64,000 bases of DNA from assembly GCF_011766325.1 (NCBI RefSeq), contig NZ_BLLG01000020.1, forward strand, positions 1 to 64,000, given 5' to 3'. Positions 52,680 through 62,020 of the stretch are shown here, piece after piece. The stretch's first letter is position 1. Each line of letters starts with the position of its first letter. The notes below the pieces were generated by a model. It made no database searches and was not told where the DNA came from. It saw only the letters and a program-made list of their open reading frames with translations. The stretch comes from Streptomyces pacificus. GTDB taxonomy: Bacteria; Actinomycetota; Actinomycetes; Streptomycetales; Streptomycetaceae. The position numbers and the translations under genes are program-made.

Positions 52680-53762
52680 GTGACCGATGTGACCGACGGC
52701 GTCCTGCACACCCTGTTCCACTCGGACCAGGGCGGACACGAGCAAGTCGTGCTCTGCCAGGACCGCGGCAGTGGTTTGAAGGCCGTCATCGCCATCCACT
52801 CCACCGCTCTGGGGCCCGCCCTCGGCGGCACCCGCTTCCACCCGTACGCGTCCGAGGCAGCGGCCGTCGCCGACGCGCTGAACCTCGCCCGGGGCATGTC
52901 GTACAAGAACGCCATGGCCGGTCTCGGCCACGGCGGCGGCAAGGCCGTGATCATCGGGGATCCCGAGCGGGTCAAGTCCGAGGAACTGCTCCTGGCCTAC
53001 GGCCGGTTCGTGGCATCCCTCGGCGGCCGCTACGTCACGGCCTGCGACGTCGGCACCTATGTGGCCGACATGGACGTGGTGGCCCGCGAGTGCCGCTGGA
53101 CCACCGGCCGCTCCCCCGAGCACGGCGGCGCCGGCGACTCCTCCGTCCTGACCGCCTACGGCGTGTTCCAGGGCATGCGCGCCTCCGCGCAGACCGAGTG
53201 GGGCGACCCCACACTGCGCGGCCGCACCGTCGGTGTCGCGGGTGTCGGCAAGGTCGGCCGGTACCTGGTCGAGCACCTGCTCGAGGACGGCGCCGAGGTC
53301 GTCGTCACCGATGTGCGCGAGGAGGCGGTGCGCCGGATCACGGACAGGTTCCCGCAGGTGCGGGTGGCCCGGGACACCGGCGAGCTGATCCGCACGGAGG
53401 GCCTGGACGTCTACGCCCCCTGCGCCCTCGGCGGAGCGCTGGACGACGAGACCGTGCCCGCGCTGACCGCCCGGATCGTCTGCGGCGGGGCCAACAACCA
53501 GCTCGCGCACCCGGGCGTCGAGAAGGACCTCGCCGACCGCCGCATCCTCTACGCGCCCGACTACGTGGTGAACGCGGGCGGGGTGATCCAGGTCGCCGAC
53601 GAACTCCACGGCTTCGACTTCGACCGCTGCAAGGCGAAGGCGGCGAAGATCTTCGACACCACGCTCGCAATATTCGCACGTGCGAAGGAAGACGGCATTC
53701 CGCCGGCCGCGGCCGCGGACCGCATCGCGGAGCAGCGGATCGCGGAGGCACGCCGCCGCTAG
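52680..53762 (+). CDS. vdh: valine dehydrogenase (Glu/Leu/Phe/Val dehydrogenase family)
   Basis: A 360-residue NAD-dependent oxidative deaminase of branched-chain amino acids. GPALGGTRFHPYASEAAAVA precedes ARGMSYKNAMAGLGHGGGKA (catalytic Lys). The C-terminal Rossmann is VGVAGVGKVGRYLVEHLLEDG, then CGGANNQLAHP and NAGGVIQVADE. In Streptomyces it feeds acyl-CoA precursors for polyketides. GTG 52680 has GGGAG upstream; a TTG at 52665 is also in frame. It matches remembered S. coelicolor Vdh very closely. Confidence 0.95.
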   Translation: MTDVTDGVLHTLFHSDQGGHEQVVLCQDRGSGLKAVIAIHSTALGPALGGTRFHPYASEAAAVADALNLARGMSYKNAMAGLGHGGGKAVIIGDPERVKSEELLLAYGRFVASLGGRYVTACDVGTYVADMDVVARECRWTTGRSPEHGGAGDSSVLTAYGVFQGMRASAQTEWGDPTLRGRTVGVAGVGKVGRYLVEHLLEDGAEVVVTDVREEAVRRITDRFPQVRVARDTGELIRTEGLDVYAPCALGGALDDETVPALTARIVCGGANNQLAHPGVEKDLADRRILYAPDYVVNAGGVIQVADELHGFDFDRCKAKAAKIFDTTLAIFARAKEDGIPPAAAADRIAEQRIAEARRR

Positions 53763-54135
53763 TGTCCGCTCGTGCCGGGTCGTGCACCGGGCCGTGCGCC
53801 GGGCCGTGCCGGGGGGGCCGGCCCTCGGGGCGAGCGCCGCCTGCCGCGGCACGGGCATCCCGCATGGCACTCCTCGCCGGCCGGGGGAGACAAGACTCAC
53901 GCCGGTCGGCGAGCCGCCCGCCCAGAAGAGGTTAAACTCGCGGTTGACCAGCGAGGACGGGGCGCCTCGCGGGTCCTGCGAGGTGGCGCGTGATGCGGGC
54001 GGCGTACCGTATGGCCGCGGAAGCAGGTACCGTTGAAGCCCTACGGACGGTCTCTCCACGGAGAGCCCGCTCCGAACCATGAACGCGTGTCAAGACTCTG
54101 GGGCCGTCGAGCCCCGTCACCGAGGGGGTCGAGCC
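53763..54135. other. 373-bp spacer, promoter region of the DUF3073 gene
   Basis: No gene is seen. TTAAAC/TTGACC stretches near 53930-53950 may be promoter elements for the downstream small gene, but the boxes are not clear. Confidence 0.35.
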
Positions 54136-54384
54136 ATGGGGCGCGGCCGGGCCAAGGCCAAGCAGACGAAGGTCGCCCGCCAGCTGAAGTACAACAGCGG
54201 TGGGACGGATCTCTCACGTCTGGCCAGCGAGCTGGGCGCATCGACTTCGAGTCAACCGCCGAACGCGGAGCCGTTCGAGGATGACGAGGAGGACGACCCG
54301 TACGCCCGCTACGCGGAGATGTACAACGACGCGGACGACGAGGACGAGGAGTCCGGTCCGTCGTCGCGGCGTCGCGGCGCTTGA
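54136..54384 (+). CDS. DUF3073 family small protein
   Basis: An 82-residue protein. The basic start MGRGRAKAKQTKVARQLKYN is the DUF3073 hallmark. The C-terminal half is very acidic (EDDEEDDPYARYAEMY, DADDEDEES). It is widespread in actinobacteria, beside purM, with no known role. ATG 54136 has GAGGGGG upstream. Confidence 0.9.
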   Translation: MGRGRAKAKQTKVARQLKYNSGGTDLSRLASELGASTSSQPPNAEPFEDDEEDDPYARYAEMYNDADDEDEESGPSSRRRGA

Positions 54385-54441
54385 CGCCCGCGTCCTTCAG
54401 ACCCGGTCCGGGGCCCGGCCCCGGACCGGGTTCTGTGCTGT

Positions 54442-55506
54442 TCAGCTCGCGTAGTCGCCCACCATCCCGGCTCCGGTGAGGTGCTCACCGCGCTCGGTGA
54501 TCTCACCGGCGACCCAGGCGTCCAGGCCGCGGTCGGCGAGCGTCGTCAGGGCGGCGTCCACCGACTCCCCCGGCACCACGGCCATCATGCCGACGCCCAT
54601 GTTGAGCGTGTTCTCCAGCTCCGCACGCTCGACCCGGCCGGCGGTGCCCACGAGGTCGAACACCGCGCCGGGCGTCCAGGTCGACCGGTCGACGACCGCG
54701 TGCAGCCCCCCGGGGATCACCCGCGCGAGATTGGCCGCGAGTCCACCGCCGGTGATGTGGCTGAAGGCGTGCACCTCGGTGGTGCGGGTCAGCGCCAGGC
54801 AGTCCAGCGAGTAGATCCTGGTGGGCTCGAGCAGTTCCTCGCCGAGGGCTCGTCCGAACTCCGGGATCTCCCGGTCGAGCGTCCAGCCCGCCCGGTCGAA
54901 GACCACGTGCCGCACCAGGGAGTACCCGTTCGAGTGAAGGCCTGAGGAGGCCATCGCGAGCACCGCGTCCCCTGCGCGGATGCGTTCGGCACCCAGCAGC
55001 CGGTCCGCCTCCACGACGCCCGTACCGGCACCGGCGACGTCGAAGTCGTCCGGGCCCAGCAGACCGGGGTGTTCCGCGGTCTCACCGCCGACCAGGGCGC
55101 AGCCGGCGAGGACGCAGCCCTCGGCGATGCCCTTCACCACGGCGGCCACGCGCTCGGGGTGGACCTTGCCGACACAGAGGTAGTCGGTCATGAAGAGCGG
55201 CTCGGCGCCGCAGACGACGATGTCGTCCATGACCATCGCCACCAGGTCGTGCCCGATGGTGTCGTACACGCCCATCCGGCGGGCGAGGTCGACCTTGGTG
55301 CCGACGCCGTCGGTGGCGGACGCGAGCAGCGGGCGCCGGTAGCGCTTGAGAGCGGAGGCGTCGAAGAGGCCGGCGAAGCCGCCGATGCCGCCGAGGACCT
55401 CGGGGCGGCCGGTCTTCTTCACCCACTCCTTCATCAGCTCGACGGCGCGGTCGCCCGCCTCGATGTCGACGCCCGCCGCAGCGTAGGAAGCACCTGTCTC
55501 GGACAT
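54442..55506 (-). CDS. purM: phosphoribosylformylglycinamidine cyclo-ligase
   Basis: A 354-residue AIR synthetase, step five of purine synthesis. It has YAAAGVDIEAGDRAVELMK, ASATDGVGTKVDLARRMG, VMDDIVVCGAEPLFMTDYL, GGETAEHPG and SHITGGGLAANLARVIP. Downstream of purF on the same strand after a 100-bp gap, so the two are probably one transcription unit. Confidence 0.96.
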   Translation of the reverse strand: MSETGASYAAAGVDIEAGDRAVELMKEWVKKTGRPEVLGGIGGFAGLFDASALKRYRRPLLASATDGVGTKVDLARRMGVYDTIGHDLVAMVMDDIVVCGAEPLFMTDYLCVGKVHPERVAAVVKGIAEGCVLAGCALVGGETAEHPGLLGPDDFDVAGAGTGVVEADRLLGAERIRAGDAVLAMASSGLHSNGYSLVRHVVFDRAGWTLDREIPEFGRALGEELLEPTRIYSLDCLALTRTTEVHAFSHITGGGLAANLARVIPGGLHAVVDRSTWTPGAVFDLVGTAGRVERAELENTLNMGVGMMAVVPGESVDAALTTLADRGLDAWVAGEITERGEHLTGAGMVGDYAS

Positions 55507-55606
55507 TGCCTGGGATCTTTCGCTTGGGATGAGGATGACGAGGTTGATCAGGGTGATTGAAGTTGACGAGGGTGGCGAGAGCGGTGAGGGTGGCGAGAGG
55601 ACCTGA

Positions 55607-57124
55607 TCACGGACGACGGAGCGCGTCGGCGGCGTCCGCGCCGCCCGCAAGCTCGGTCTCCAGCAGCTGCTTTCCGAGCAGCTCGGGGTCGGGAAGCTCC
55701 ATCGGGTACTCGCCGTCGAAACAGGCGCGGCACAGGTCCGGCTTGTCGATGGTGGTGGCCTCGATCATGCCGTCGATCGAGATGTACGCCAGCGAGTCGG
55801 CGCCCAGCGAGGTGCCGATCTCGTCGATCGCCATACCGTTGGCGATCAGCTCGGCGCGGGTCGCGAAGTCGATGCCGAAGAAGCACGGCCACTTGACGGG
55901 CGGCGACGAGATCCGGATGTGGACCTCGGCGGCCCCCGCCTCGCGGAGCATCCTGACCAGGGCGCGCTGGGTGTTGCCGCGGACGATCGAGTCGTCGACC
56001 ACCACGAGCCGCTTGCCCCTGATCACCTCCCTGAGGGGGTTCAGCTTGAGGCGGATGCCCAGCTGGCGGATCGTCTGGGAGGGCTGGATGAACGTCCGGC
56101 CCACGTAGGCGTTCTTGACCAGGCCCGAGCCATAGGGGATGCCGGAGGCCTCCGCGTAGCCGATGGCCGCGGGGGTGCCGGACTCCGGCGTCGCTATGAC
56201 GAGATCGGCCTCGACGGGTGCCTCCTCCGCCAGGCGGCGGCCCATCTCCACGCGGGAGAGGTAGACGTTCCGGCCGGCGATGTCGGTGTCGGGGCGGGCC
56301 AGGTAGACGTACTCGAAGACACAGCCCTTGGGCTTCGCTTCTGCGAATCGAGAGGTGCGGATGCCGTTCTCGTCGATCGCGACGAGCTCGCCCGGCTCGA
56401 TCTCGCGCACCAGACTCGCACCGCAGATGTCGAGTGCGGCCGACTCGGAGGCCACCACCCAGCCGCGCTCCAGCCGACCGAGGACCAGCGGGCGGATGCC
56501 CTGCGGGTCGCGGGCGGCGTAGAGGGTGTGCTCGTCCATGAAGACGAGGGAGAAGGCGCCCCGCACGTCGGGCAGGACCCTCGCGGCCGCCTCCTCGACG
56601 GTGAGGGGCTTGCCGTCGTCGTCCGTCTGCCCGGCGAGCAGCGCGGTGACGAGGTCGGTGTCGTTGGTGGCGGCGACCTGGGTGGCGCGGCCGTCCTGGC
56701 GGGGGAGGTCGGCGACCATCTCGGCGAGCCGGGCCGTGTTGACCAGGTTGCCGTTGTGGCCGAGCGCGATGGAGCCGTGCGCGGTCGCCCGGAAGGTCGG
56801 CTGGGCGTTCTCCCACACGGAGGCGCCGGTGGTCGAGTAGCGGGCGTGGCCGACCGCGATGTGGCCCTGGAGGGAGCCGAGGGAGGTCTCGTCGAAGACC
56901 TGGGACACGAGGCCCATGTCCTTGAAGACGAGGATCTGGGAGCCGTTGCTGACCGCGATGCCCGCGGACTCCTGGCCCCGGTGTTGGAGGGCGTAGAGCC
57001 CGAAGTACGTGAGCTTGGCGACCTCTTCACCCGGCGCCCAGACACCGAAGACGCCGCAAGCGTCCTGGGGGCCCTTCTCGCCGGGGAGCAGGTCGTGGCT
57101 GAGTCGTCCGTCACCACGTGGCAC
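55607..57124 (-). CDS. purF: amidophosphoribosyltransferase
   Basis: A 505-residue first enzyme of purine synthesis. An 11-residue-plus propeptide precedes the nucleophile in DACGVFGVWAPGEEV (Cys near residue 23). It has LYALQHRGQESAGIAV and GHNGNLVN. The PRPP-binding loop is VVVDDSIVRGNT, and iron-sulfur type Cys are near the end (CFFGIDFAT, CRACFDGEYP). GTG 57124 is probably leaderless: a -10 TACACT lies 7 bases upstream. Confidence 0.96.
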   Translation of the reverse strand: MPRGDGRLSHDLLPGEKGPQDACGVFGVWAPGEEVAKLTYFGLYALQHRGQESAGIAVSNGSQILVFKDMGLVSQVFDETSLGSLQGHIAVGHARYSTTGASVWENAQPTFRATAHGSIALGHNGNLVNTARLAEMVADLPRQDGRATQVAATNDTDLVTALLAGQTDDDGKPLTVEEAAARVLPDVRGAFSLVFMDEHTLYAARDPQGIRPLVLGRLERGWVVASESAALDICGASLVREIEPGELVAIDENGIRTSRFAEAKPKGCVFEYVYLARPDTDIAGRNVYLSRVEMGRRLAEEAPVEADLVIATPESGTPAAIGYAEASGIPYGSGLVKNAYVGRTFIQPSQTIRQLGIRLKLNPLREVIRGKRLVVVDDSIVRGNTQRALVRMLREAGAAEVHIRISSPPVKWPCFFGIDFATRAELIANGMAIDEIGTSLGADSLAYISIDGMIEATTIDKPDLCRACFDGEYPMELPDPELLGKQLLETELAGGADAADALRRP

Positions 57125-57131
57125 GGCACCG

Positions 57132-57161
57132 AGTGTAGGCGAGACCGTCCACTGGTCCGAA
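57132..57161 (-). promoter_or_regulatory. purF promoter, leaderless type
   Basis: On the minus strand TTCGGA (57161-57156), an 18-bp spacer and TACACT (57137-57132) precede the GTG by 7 bases. There is no Shine-Dalgarno sequence. The remaining spacer to 57465 holds no gene. Confidence 0.6.
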
Positions 57162-57465
57162 TTGGGGATCCGGCCCAGAACCGTCCCGACGGGATCAGCG
57201 GTTCACACAAAAGCCGTGTAAGGAAGCCTTTGGGGGCTCCTACGGGCCGGTAGGGCGCAGGGCGGGGCGTGCCGCACATCACGTCCGCGCCGGCGGACCG
57301 GGAGCGGGGCCCGGCCCGGACGGCTGCGGGCCCCGACAGGTACGGGCCGCCGGTCCGGAGCGCGGAGGCGGCGGGACGGGGGCGGGGACATGGCGACATG
57401 GCGGGGCGGAGCGGGACCAGCACGGGACGGGTGCGCGACGGGTGCGGGACTCGCCCCTCGCGCCC

Positions 57466-58344
57466 TCAGTCGGCCACCGCCACCAGTCCCTTGCCGCCGT
57501 CCGCAGAGGTGAGGGTCAGGCCCCGGTGCTTCAGCGCGTACGACACCCGGCCGGTGAGAGCGTCGGTCACGGCCTTCTCCAGCGCTCCGGCGGGGCCGGC
57601 GCACACCTTGCGGGTACTGGACAGCGGGCCGACGGTGAGCGTCGAAGCGGCGATCTTCACCTCGGCTCGGAAGCCGTTGCAGCCGAGGTTGCCCCTGAGG
57701 GTGCCATCCTCGCCGATCGCGAAGTACGCCCTGCCCTCGGCGCCGGGAGGCAGGGAGGCGGCCGTGTCCCCCTGGAGCAGGGAGGTCACGGTCCACTCGG
57801 TGCCCGCCAGCGGGGCGGTGGGCTGCGCCGTCAGGGCGATCCGGTCGCCACCGGCGGCTACCAGGGTCAGGCTCTTCTCCGACGCCTTCGCCTTCAGCTC
57901 GCCGGAGAGGGCCGCATGCAGCGCCTCCTCGAAGCCGGCGACGGCGGGCGGACAGCCCATCTCGGTCGTCTCCGCAGGCCCGACCGTGATGGTGTCGCCC
58001 TTGATCGTCACATCGGCACCGAAGTGGTTGCAGCCGTAGTTGCCCTTGGCGCGGCCCTTCACGCCGTCCTCGCCGTCCTCGCCGTCCTCGCCGTCCCCGC
58101 CCTCGTCGCCCGCGTCGCCCGCCGTGAACTCGACGCGGGCTCCCACCGGCGCCGCGGTCGTCTTGCCGTCGACGGTCACCTCCCGGACGGTCCAGAGCAC
58201 GCCGGCGACGGGGGCCCCGGGGAGCACGGAGCCGCCCGCGTCGTCCCCCGGGCCCTGCCCCCGGCCCTTTTCGGAGCCGCAGGCCGTAAGCGTGATGGCG
58301 GCCGCCAGGGCGGCAGCCGCGGGAACCATCGGTCGAATACGCAT
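57466..58344 (-). CDS. lipoprotein with two META/HslJ domains
   Basis: A 292-residue protein. The signal peptide ends in the lipobox LTAC (Cys near residue 22). Two META domains follow (about 48-165 and 178-290). Each has a GNYGCNHFGADV or GNLGCNGFRAEV block and a later METGCP/RKVCAG-like Cys, typical of the HslJ fold. A DGEDGEDGEDG repeat lies in domain one. META proteins are exported and linked to stress or antibiotic tolerance; the role here is unknown. Confidence 0.88.
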   Translation of the reverse strand: MRIRPMVPAAAALAAAITLTACGSEKGRGQGPGDDAGGSVLPGAPVAGVLWTVREVTVDGKTTAAPVGARVEFTAGDAGDEGGDGEDGEDGEDGVKGRAKGNYGCNHFGADVTIKGDTITVGPAETTEMGCPPAVAGFEEALHAALSGELKAKASEKSLTLVAAGGDRIALTAQPTAPLAGTEWTVTSLLQGDTAASLPPGAEGRAYFAIGEDGTLRGNLGCNGFRAEVKIAASTLTVGPLSSTRKVCAGPAGALEKAVTDALTGRVSYALKHRGLTLTSADGGKGLVAVAD

Positions 58345-58355
58345 ACCGGTCCGAC

Positions 58356-58546
58356 GGGACGGACATGGCCCCGGTTCCCGGTTCTGACCGATCCTGACCG
58401 GTCCGGGGCTGGTCCCGTACAGGGCGATCCGGGGCGGTCCGGGGCGGTCCAGTGCCGGGCGGTCCGCTCCGATCCACTCCGATCAACTCCGATCCACTCC
58501 GGTTGCCTTCCGGTTCCGGCGCCGGGACGGACATGGCCCCGGTTCC
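58356..58546. repeat. direct repeats upstream of the META lipoprotein gene
   Basis: A 23-bp sequence starting GGGACGGACATGGCCCCGG occurs at 58356-58378 and again at 58524-58546. Between them are 10-bp repeats of ACTCCGATCC (58466-58500, about three and a half copies) and CCGGGGCGGT repeats (about 58428-58450). The right copy lies near the 3' end of the next gene. Confidence 0.8.
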
Positions 58547-58556
58547 TCGGGACCCG

Positions 58557-59372
58557 TCACGCCATCAGGGCGGGTCCTCGGCCCATCAGGGGAAGCAGCG
58601 CCGAGAGGTCGGAGCGCTCGCCGCTCGCGCTCACCCTCGCCGCCTCCCGCGCAGCCGCCCAGGCCTGGCGTCCCGTGGCCAGCCGGATCCAGGTCAGCGG
58701 ATCGGTCTCGACGACGTTCGCAGGCGTGCCGCGGGTGTGCCGCGGCCCCTCGACGCACTGCACCACGGCGTACGGCGGAATCCTCAGCTCCACCGAGCCG
58801 CCGGGGGCCTTCACCGCGAACGCGTCCGCGAGCAGGCGAACGGAGGCCGCCAGTGCCTGGCGCTCGTACGGCAGGTCGAGTCCGGTCGCGTCCGCCAGGT
58901 CGTCGGTGCGGACCACCAGTTCCACGGCGCGGGTGACAAGGTGGTCAGCGAGCCGCATCCCACCGGCCCGGGTGCGTACCAGCCGCTCGGCGGGGCCCCC
59001 GGCCAGCGCGGCTCCCACCGCTTCGGCGGTCCGCCCGTACAGGGCCGGGAGGTCCCGGGAAGCGCACGCCGCGACCGGCGGGCCCTCGTCCGGGGCACCC
59101 GCACATCCGTCCGTGGAGAGGGGCCAGTCCAGCAGCGCGGCATCCGCCTTCGCCGGCTCCGGGCCGTCGAGGGCCGCCGCCACGGCACCGAAGGCCAGCG
59201 CGATATGCGCCGCGAGTTCGCGGACCGTCCAGTCGCCGATCCGGGTCGGCAGGGCCAGCTGCTCCGCGGTCAGCGTCCCGACGGCCTGCCGGACGTGCCC
59301 GAACTGGGCGAGGACGGCGGCGCGGATCCTGACGGGGTCGTAGCTGCGGGTGCGCTTCCTGGCCGGTGGCAT
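58557..59372 (-). CDS. maleylpyruvate isomerase family mycothiol-dependent enzyme
   Basis: A 271-residue DinB-like protein. RAAVLAQFGHVRQAVGTLTA is followed by LPTRIGDWTVRELAAHIALA with the metal-binding His in the W-T-V-R-E-L-x-A-H-I motif (near residue 61). A second helix is RLADHLVTRAVELVVRTDDL. The C-terminal 80 residues look SCP2-like (SVELRIPPYAVVQCVEG, TDPLTWIRLATGR). Such proteins use mycothiol; the substrate is unknown. ATG 59372 is chosen because upstream sequence has no family match. Confidence 0.82.
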   Translation of the reverse strand: MPPARKRTRSYDPVRIRAAVLAQFGHVRQAVGTLTAEQLALPTRIGDWTVRELAAHIALAFGAVAAALDGPEPAKADAALLDWPLSTDGCAGAPDEGPPVAACASRDLPALYGRTAEAVGAALAGGPAERLVRTRAGGMRLADHLVTRAVELVVRTDDLADATGLDLPYERQALAASVRLLADAFAVKAPGGSVELRIPPYAVVQCVEGPRHTRGTPANVVETDPLTWIRLATGRQAWAAAREAARVSASGERSDLSALLPLMGRGPALMA

Positions 59373-59591
59373 ACGGCCGAGACTAGCCCGCTCCTCGGAC
59401 ACCGCCGGATCCGCCCGCGCACGTCGGCCCACGGCATTGCCGAATCGACCGGGCAGGCCCGCGAAGCGGAGCCCGCCGCCGCCCTCCCAAGCGCGGCGCC
59501 GGGCCCGGCACACGGCCGCGGCCGCGGCCCCCGCCCCGGTGGACTTCCGGACCGGGGACCGCCGGCACCGGCGGCCCGGGTGGACGACGCC

Positions 59592-61841
59592 TCAGGCGAA
59601 CAACGCCGGGACGGTCCCCTCGTGCGCGGTGCGCAGTTCGCCCAGCGGGACGGTGAACTCGCCCTGGACCTCCACCGCGTCCCCGTCCACCACACCGATC
59701 CGGGTGGCCGGCAGGCCCCGCGCACCGCACATGTCGGTGAAGCGGAGTTCCTCGCTGCGCGGCACCGCGACGACGGCACGGCCCGGTGACTCGGAGAAGA
59801 GGAACGTGAAGGCGTCGAGGCCGTCCGGTACGACCAGCCGGGCACCCTTCCCGCCGCGCAGGCAGGACTCGGTGACCGCCTGGACCAGGCCGCCGTCGCT
59901 GAGGTCGTGGGCCGCGTCGATCATGCCGTCCCGGGAGCCCGAGATCAGGATCTCGGCGAGCAGCCTCTCCCGGTCCAGGTCGACCTTCGGCGGCAGACCG
60001 CCGAGGTGGTCGTGGACCACCTGCGACCAGGCCGACCCGCCGAACTCCTCGCGCGTGTCGCCCAGCAGGTAGAGCAGCAGGCCCTCCTCCGCGAAGGCGA
60101 TCGGTGTGCGGCGCGCCACGTCGTCGATCACACCGAGTACGGCCACGACGGGGGTCGGGTGGATGGCCGTGTCGCCGGTCTGGTTGTAGAGGGAGACGTT
60201 GCCCCCGGTCACCGGGGTGCCCAGGTGCAGGCAGCCGTCCGCCAGACCACGGGTGGCCTCGGCGAACTGCCACATGACTGCCGGGTCCTCGGGCGAGCCG
60301 AAGTTCAGGCAGTCGGACACGGCGAGCGGCCTGGCTCCCGAGGCCGCGACGTTGCGGTACGCCTCGGCCAGCGCGAGCTGCGCGCCCGCGTACGGGTCGA
60401 GCTTCGCGTACCGGCCGTTGCCGTCCGTCGCGAGGGCCACACCGAGGCCGGTGTCCGGGTCGATACGGACCATCCCGGCGTCCTCGGGCTGCGCGAGCAC
60501 GGTGTTGCCCTGCACAAAGCGGTCGTACTGGTCCGTGATCCAGGACTTGGCGGCCTGGTTCGGTGACGCGACCAGCTTCAGCACCTGCTCGCGCAGCTCC
60601 CCGGACGTGGCCGGGCGGGGCAGCCTGCCCGCGTCGTCGGCCTGGAGCGCGTCCTGCCACTCGGGGCGGGCGTACGGGCGGTGGTACGTCGGGCCCTCGT
60701 GCGCGACGGTGCCCGGCGGCACGTCCACGATCTGCTCGCCGTGCCAGAAGATCTCCAGCCGCTCGCCCTCCGTCACCTCGCCGATCACGGTGGCGATGAC
60801 GTCCCACTTCTCGCAGATCTCCATGAAGCGCTCGACGTGCCGCGGCTCGACGATCGCGCACATGCGCTCCTGCGACTCGCTCATGAGGATCTCCTCGGGC
60901 GAGAGGGTCGCGTCGCGCAGCGGCACCGAGTCGAGGTCGACGCGCATACCGCCGGAGCCCGCGGAGGCCAGCTCGGAGGTGGCGCAGGAGAGTCCGGCGC
61001 CGCCGAGGTCCTGGATGCCGGCGACCAGCTTCTCCCGGAAGACCTCCAGGGTGCACTCGATGAGCAGCTTCTCCTGGAACGGGTCGCCGACCTGGACCGC
61101 GGGGCGCTTGGCGGGCTTGGTGTCGTCGAACGTCTCGGAGGCGAGCACGGACACGCCGCCGATGCCGTCGCCTCCGGTGCGGGCCCCGTACAGGATGACC
61201 TTGTTACCCGCGCCTGACGCCTTGGCCAGGTGGATGTCCTCGTGCTTCATGACGCCCACGCAGAGGGCGTTGACCAGCGGGTTGCCCTGGTAGCAGGAGT
61301 CGAACACGACCTCGCCGCCGATGTTGGGCAGACCCAGGCAGTTGCCGTAGCCGCCGACGCCCGCCACGACACCGGGCAGCACGCGCTTGGTGTCGGGATG
61401 GTCCGCGGCGCCGAACCGCAGCGGGTCCATGACCGCGACCGGCCGGGCTCCCATGGCCAGGATGTCCCGGACGATGCCGCCGACACCGGTGGCCGCGCCC
61501 TGGTAGGGCTCGATGTAGCTGGGGTGGTTGTGCGACTCGACCTTGAAGGTGACCGCGTACCCCTGGCCGACGTCGACGACGCCCGCGTTCTCGCCGATGC
61601 CGACGAGCAGGGCGTCGTTCTCCGGGGCCTTCTCGCCGAACTGCTTCAGATGGACCTTGCTGCTCTTGTACGAGCAGTGCTCGGACCACATGACGGAGTA
61701 CATCGCGAGCTCGGCGCCGGTCGGGCGGCGGCCGAGGATCTCTCGGATACGCGCGTACTCGTCCTCCTTGAGTCCGAGCTCCTTCCAGGGCAGCTCGGAC
61801 TCGGGAGTCTCGGTTGCGTGCTTGACGGTATCCAGGGTCAC
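59592..61841 (-). CDS. purL: phosphoribosylformylglycinamidine synthase subunit PurL
   Basis: A 749-residue small-type PurL, which works with PurQ and PurS (step four of purine synthesis). It has SEHCSYKSSKVHLKQFG, KVESHNHPSYIEPYQGAATG, GARPVAVMDPLRFG, ASGAGNKVILYGARTGGDGI, GVALATDGNGRYAKLDPYAG and TPVTGGNVSLYNQTG. GTG 61841 with GGAG upstream lies in the last copy of an 89-bp repeat; its start is coupled to the mini-ORFs between purQ and purL. Confidence 0.97.
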   Translation of the reverse strand: MTLDTVKHATETPESELPWKELGLKEDEYARIREILGRRPTGAELAMYSVMWSEHCSYKSSKVHLKQFGEKAPENDALLVGIGENAGVVDVGQGYAVTFKVESHNHPSYIEPYQGAATGVGGIVRDILAMGARPVAVMDPLRFGAADHPDTKRVLPGVVAGVGGYGNCLGLPNIGGEVVFDSCYQGNPLVNALCVGVMKHEDIHLAKASGAGNKVILYGARTGGDGIGGVSVLASETFDDTKPAKRPAVQVGDPFQEKLLIECTLEVFREKLVAGIQDLGGAGLSCATSELASAGSGGMRVDLDSVPLRDATLSPEEILMSESQERMCAIVEPRHVERFMEICEKWDVIATVIGEVTEGERLEIFWHGEQIVDVPPGTVAHEGPTYHRPYARPEWQDALQADDAGRLPRPATSGELREQVLKLVASPNQAAKSWITDQYDRFVQGNTVLAQPEDAGMVRIDPDTGLGVALATDGNGRYAKLDPYAGAQLALAEAYRNVAASGARPLAVSDCLNFGSPEDPAVMWQFAEATRGLADGCLHLGTPVTGGNVSLYNQTGDTAIHPTPVVAVLGVIDDVARRTPIAFAEEGLLLYLLGDTREEFGGSAWSQVVHDHLGGLPPKVDLDRERLLAEILISGSRDGMIDAAHDLSDGGLVQAVTESCLRGGKGARLVVPDGLDAFTFLFSESPGRAVVAVPRSEELRFTDMCGARGLPATRIGVVDGDAVEVQGEFTVPLGELRTAHEGTVPALFA

Positions 61842-61931
61842 GCTCGGTCGCTCCTTCGCACGCGATCGACGCAGCAGACGCGAACGAGGCGCTCACACGC
61901 TCCCTCGACCGCTCCGGTATCCAGGGTCACG
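61839..61931 (-). CDS. mini-ORF 3 of the purQ-purL repeat
   Basis: The third copy; the peptide has E in place of G (VTLDTGAVEGACERLV). Its TGA overlaps the GTG start of purL at 61841 as GTGA, so ribosomes ending here can restart on purL. Coordinates are good to about two bases. Confidence 0.45.
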
Positions 61932-62020
61932 CTCGGTCGCTCCTTCGCACGCGATCGACGCAGCAGACACGGACGAGGCGCCCACACGCTCCCTCGACCG
62001 CTCCGGTATCCAGGGTCACG
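61928..62020 (-). CDS. mini-ORF 2 of the purQ-purL repeat
   Basis: A second copy with the same peptide sequence as mini-ORF 1 (VTLDTGAVEGACGRLV start). GGAG lies about 9 bases before its GTG, inside the end of copy 1. It overlaps copies 1 and 3 by four bases each (GTGA). Coordinates are good to about two bases. Confidence 0.45.
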
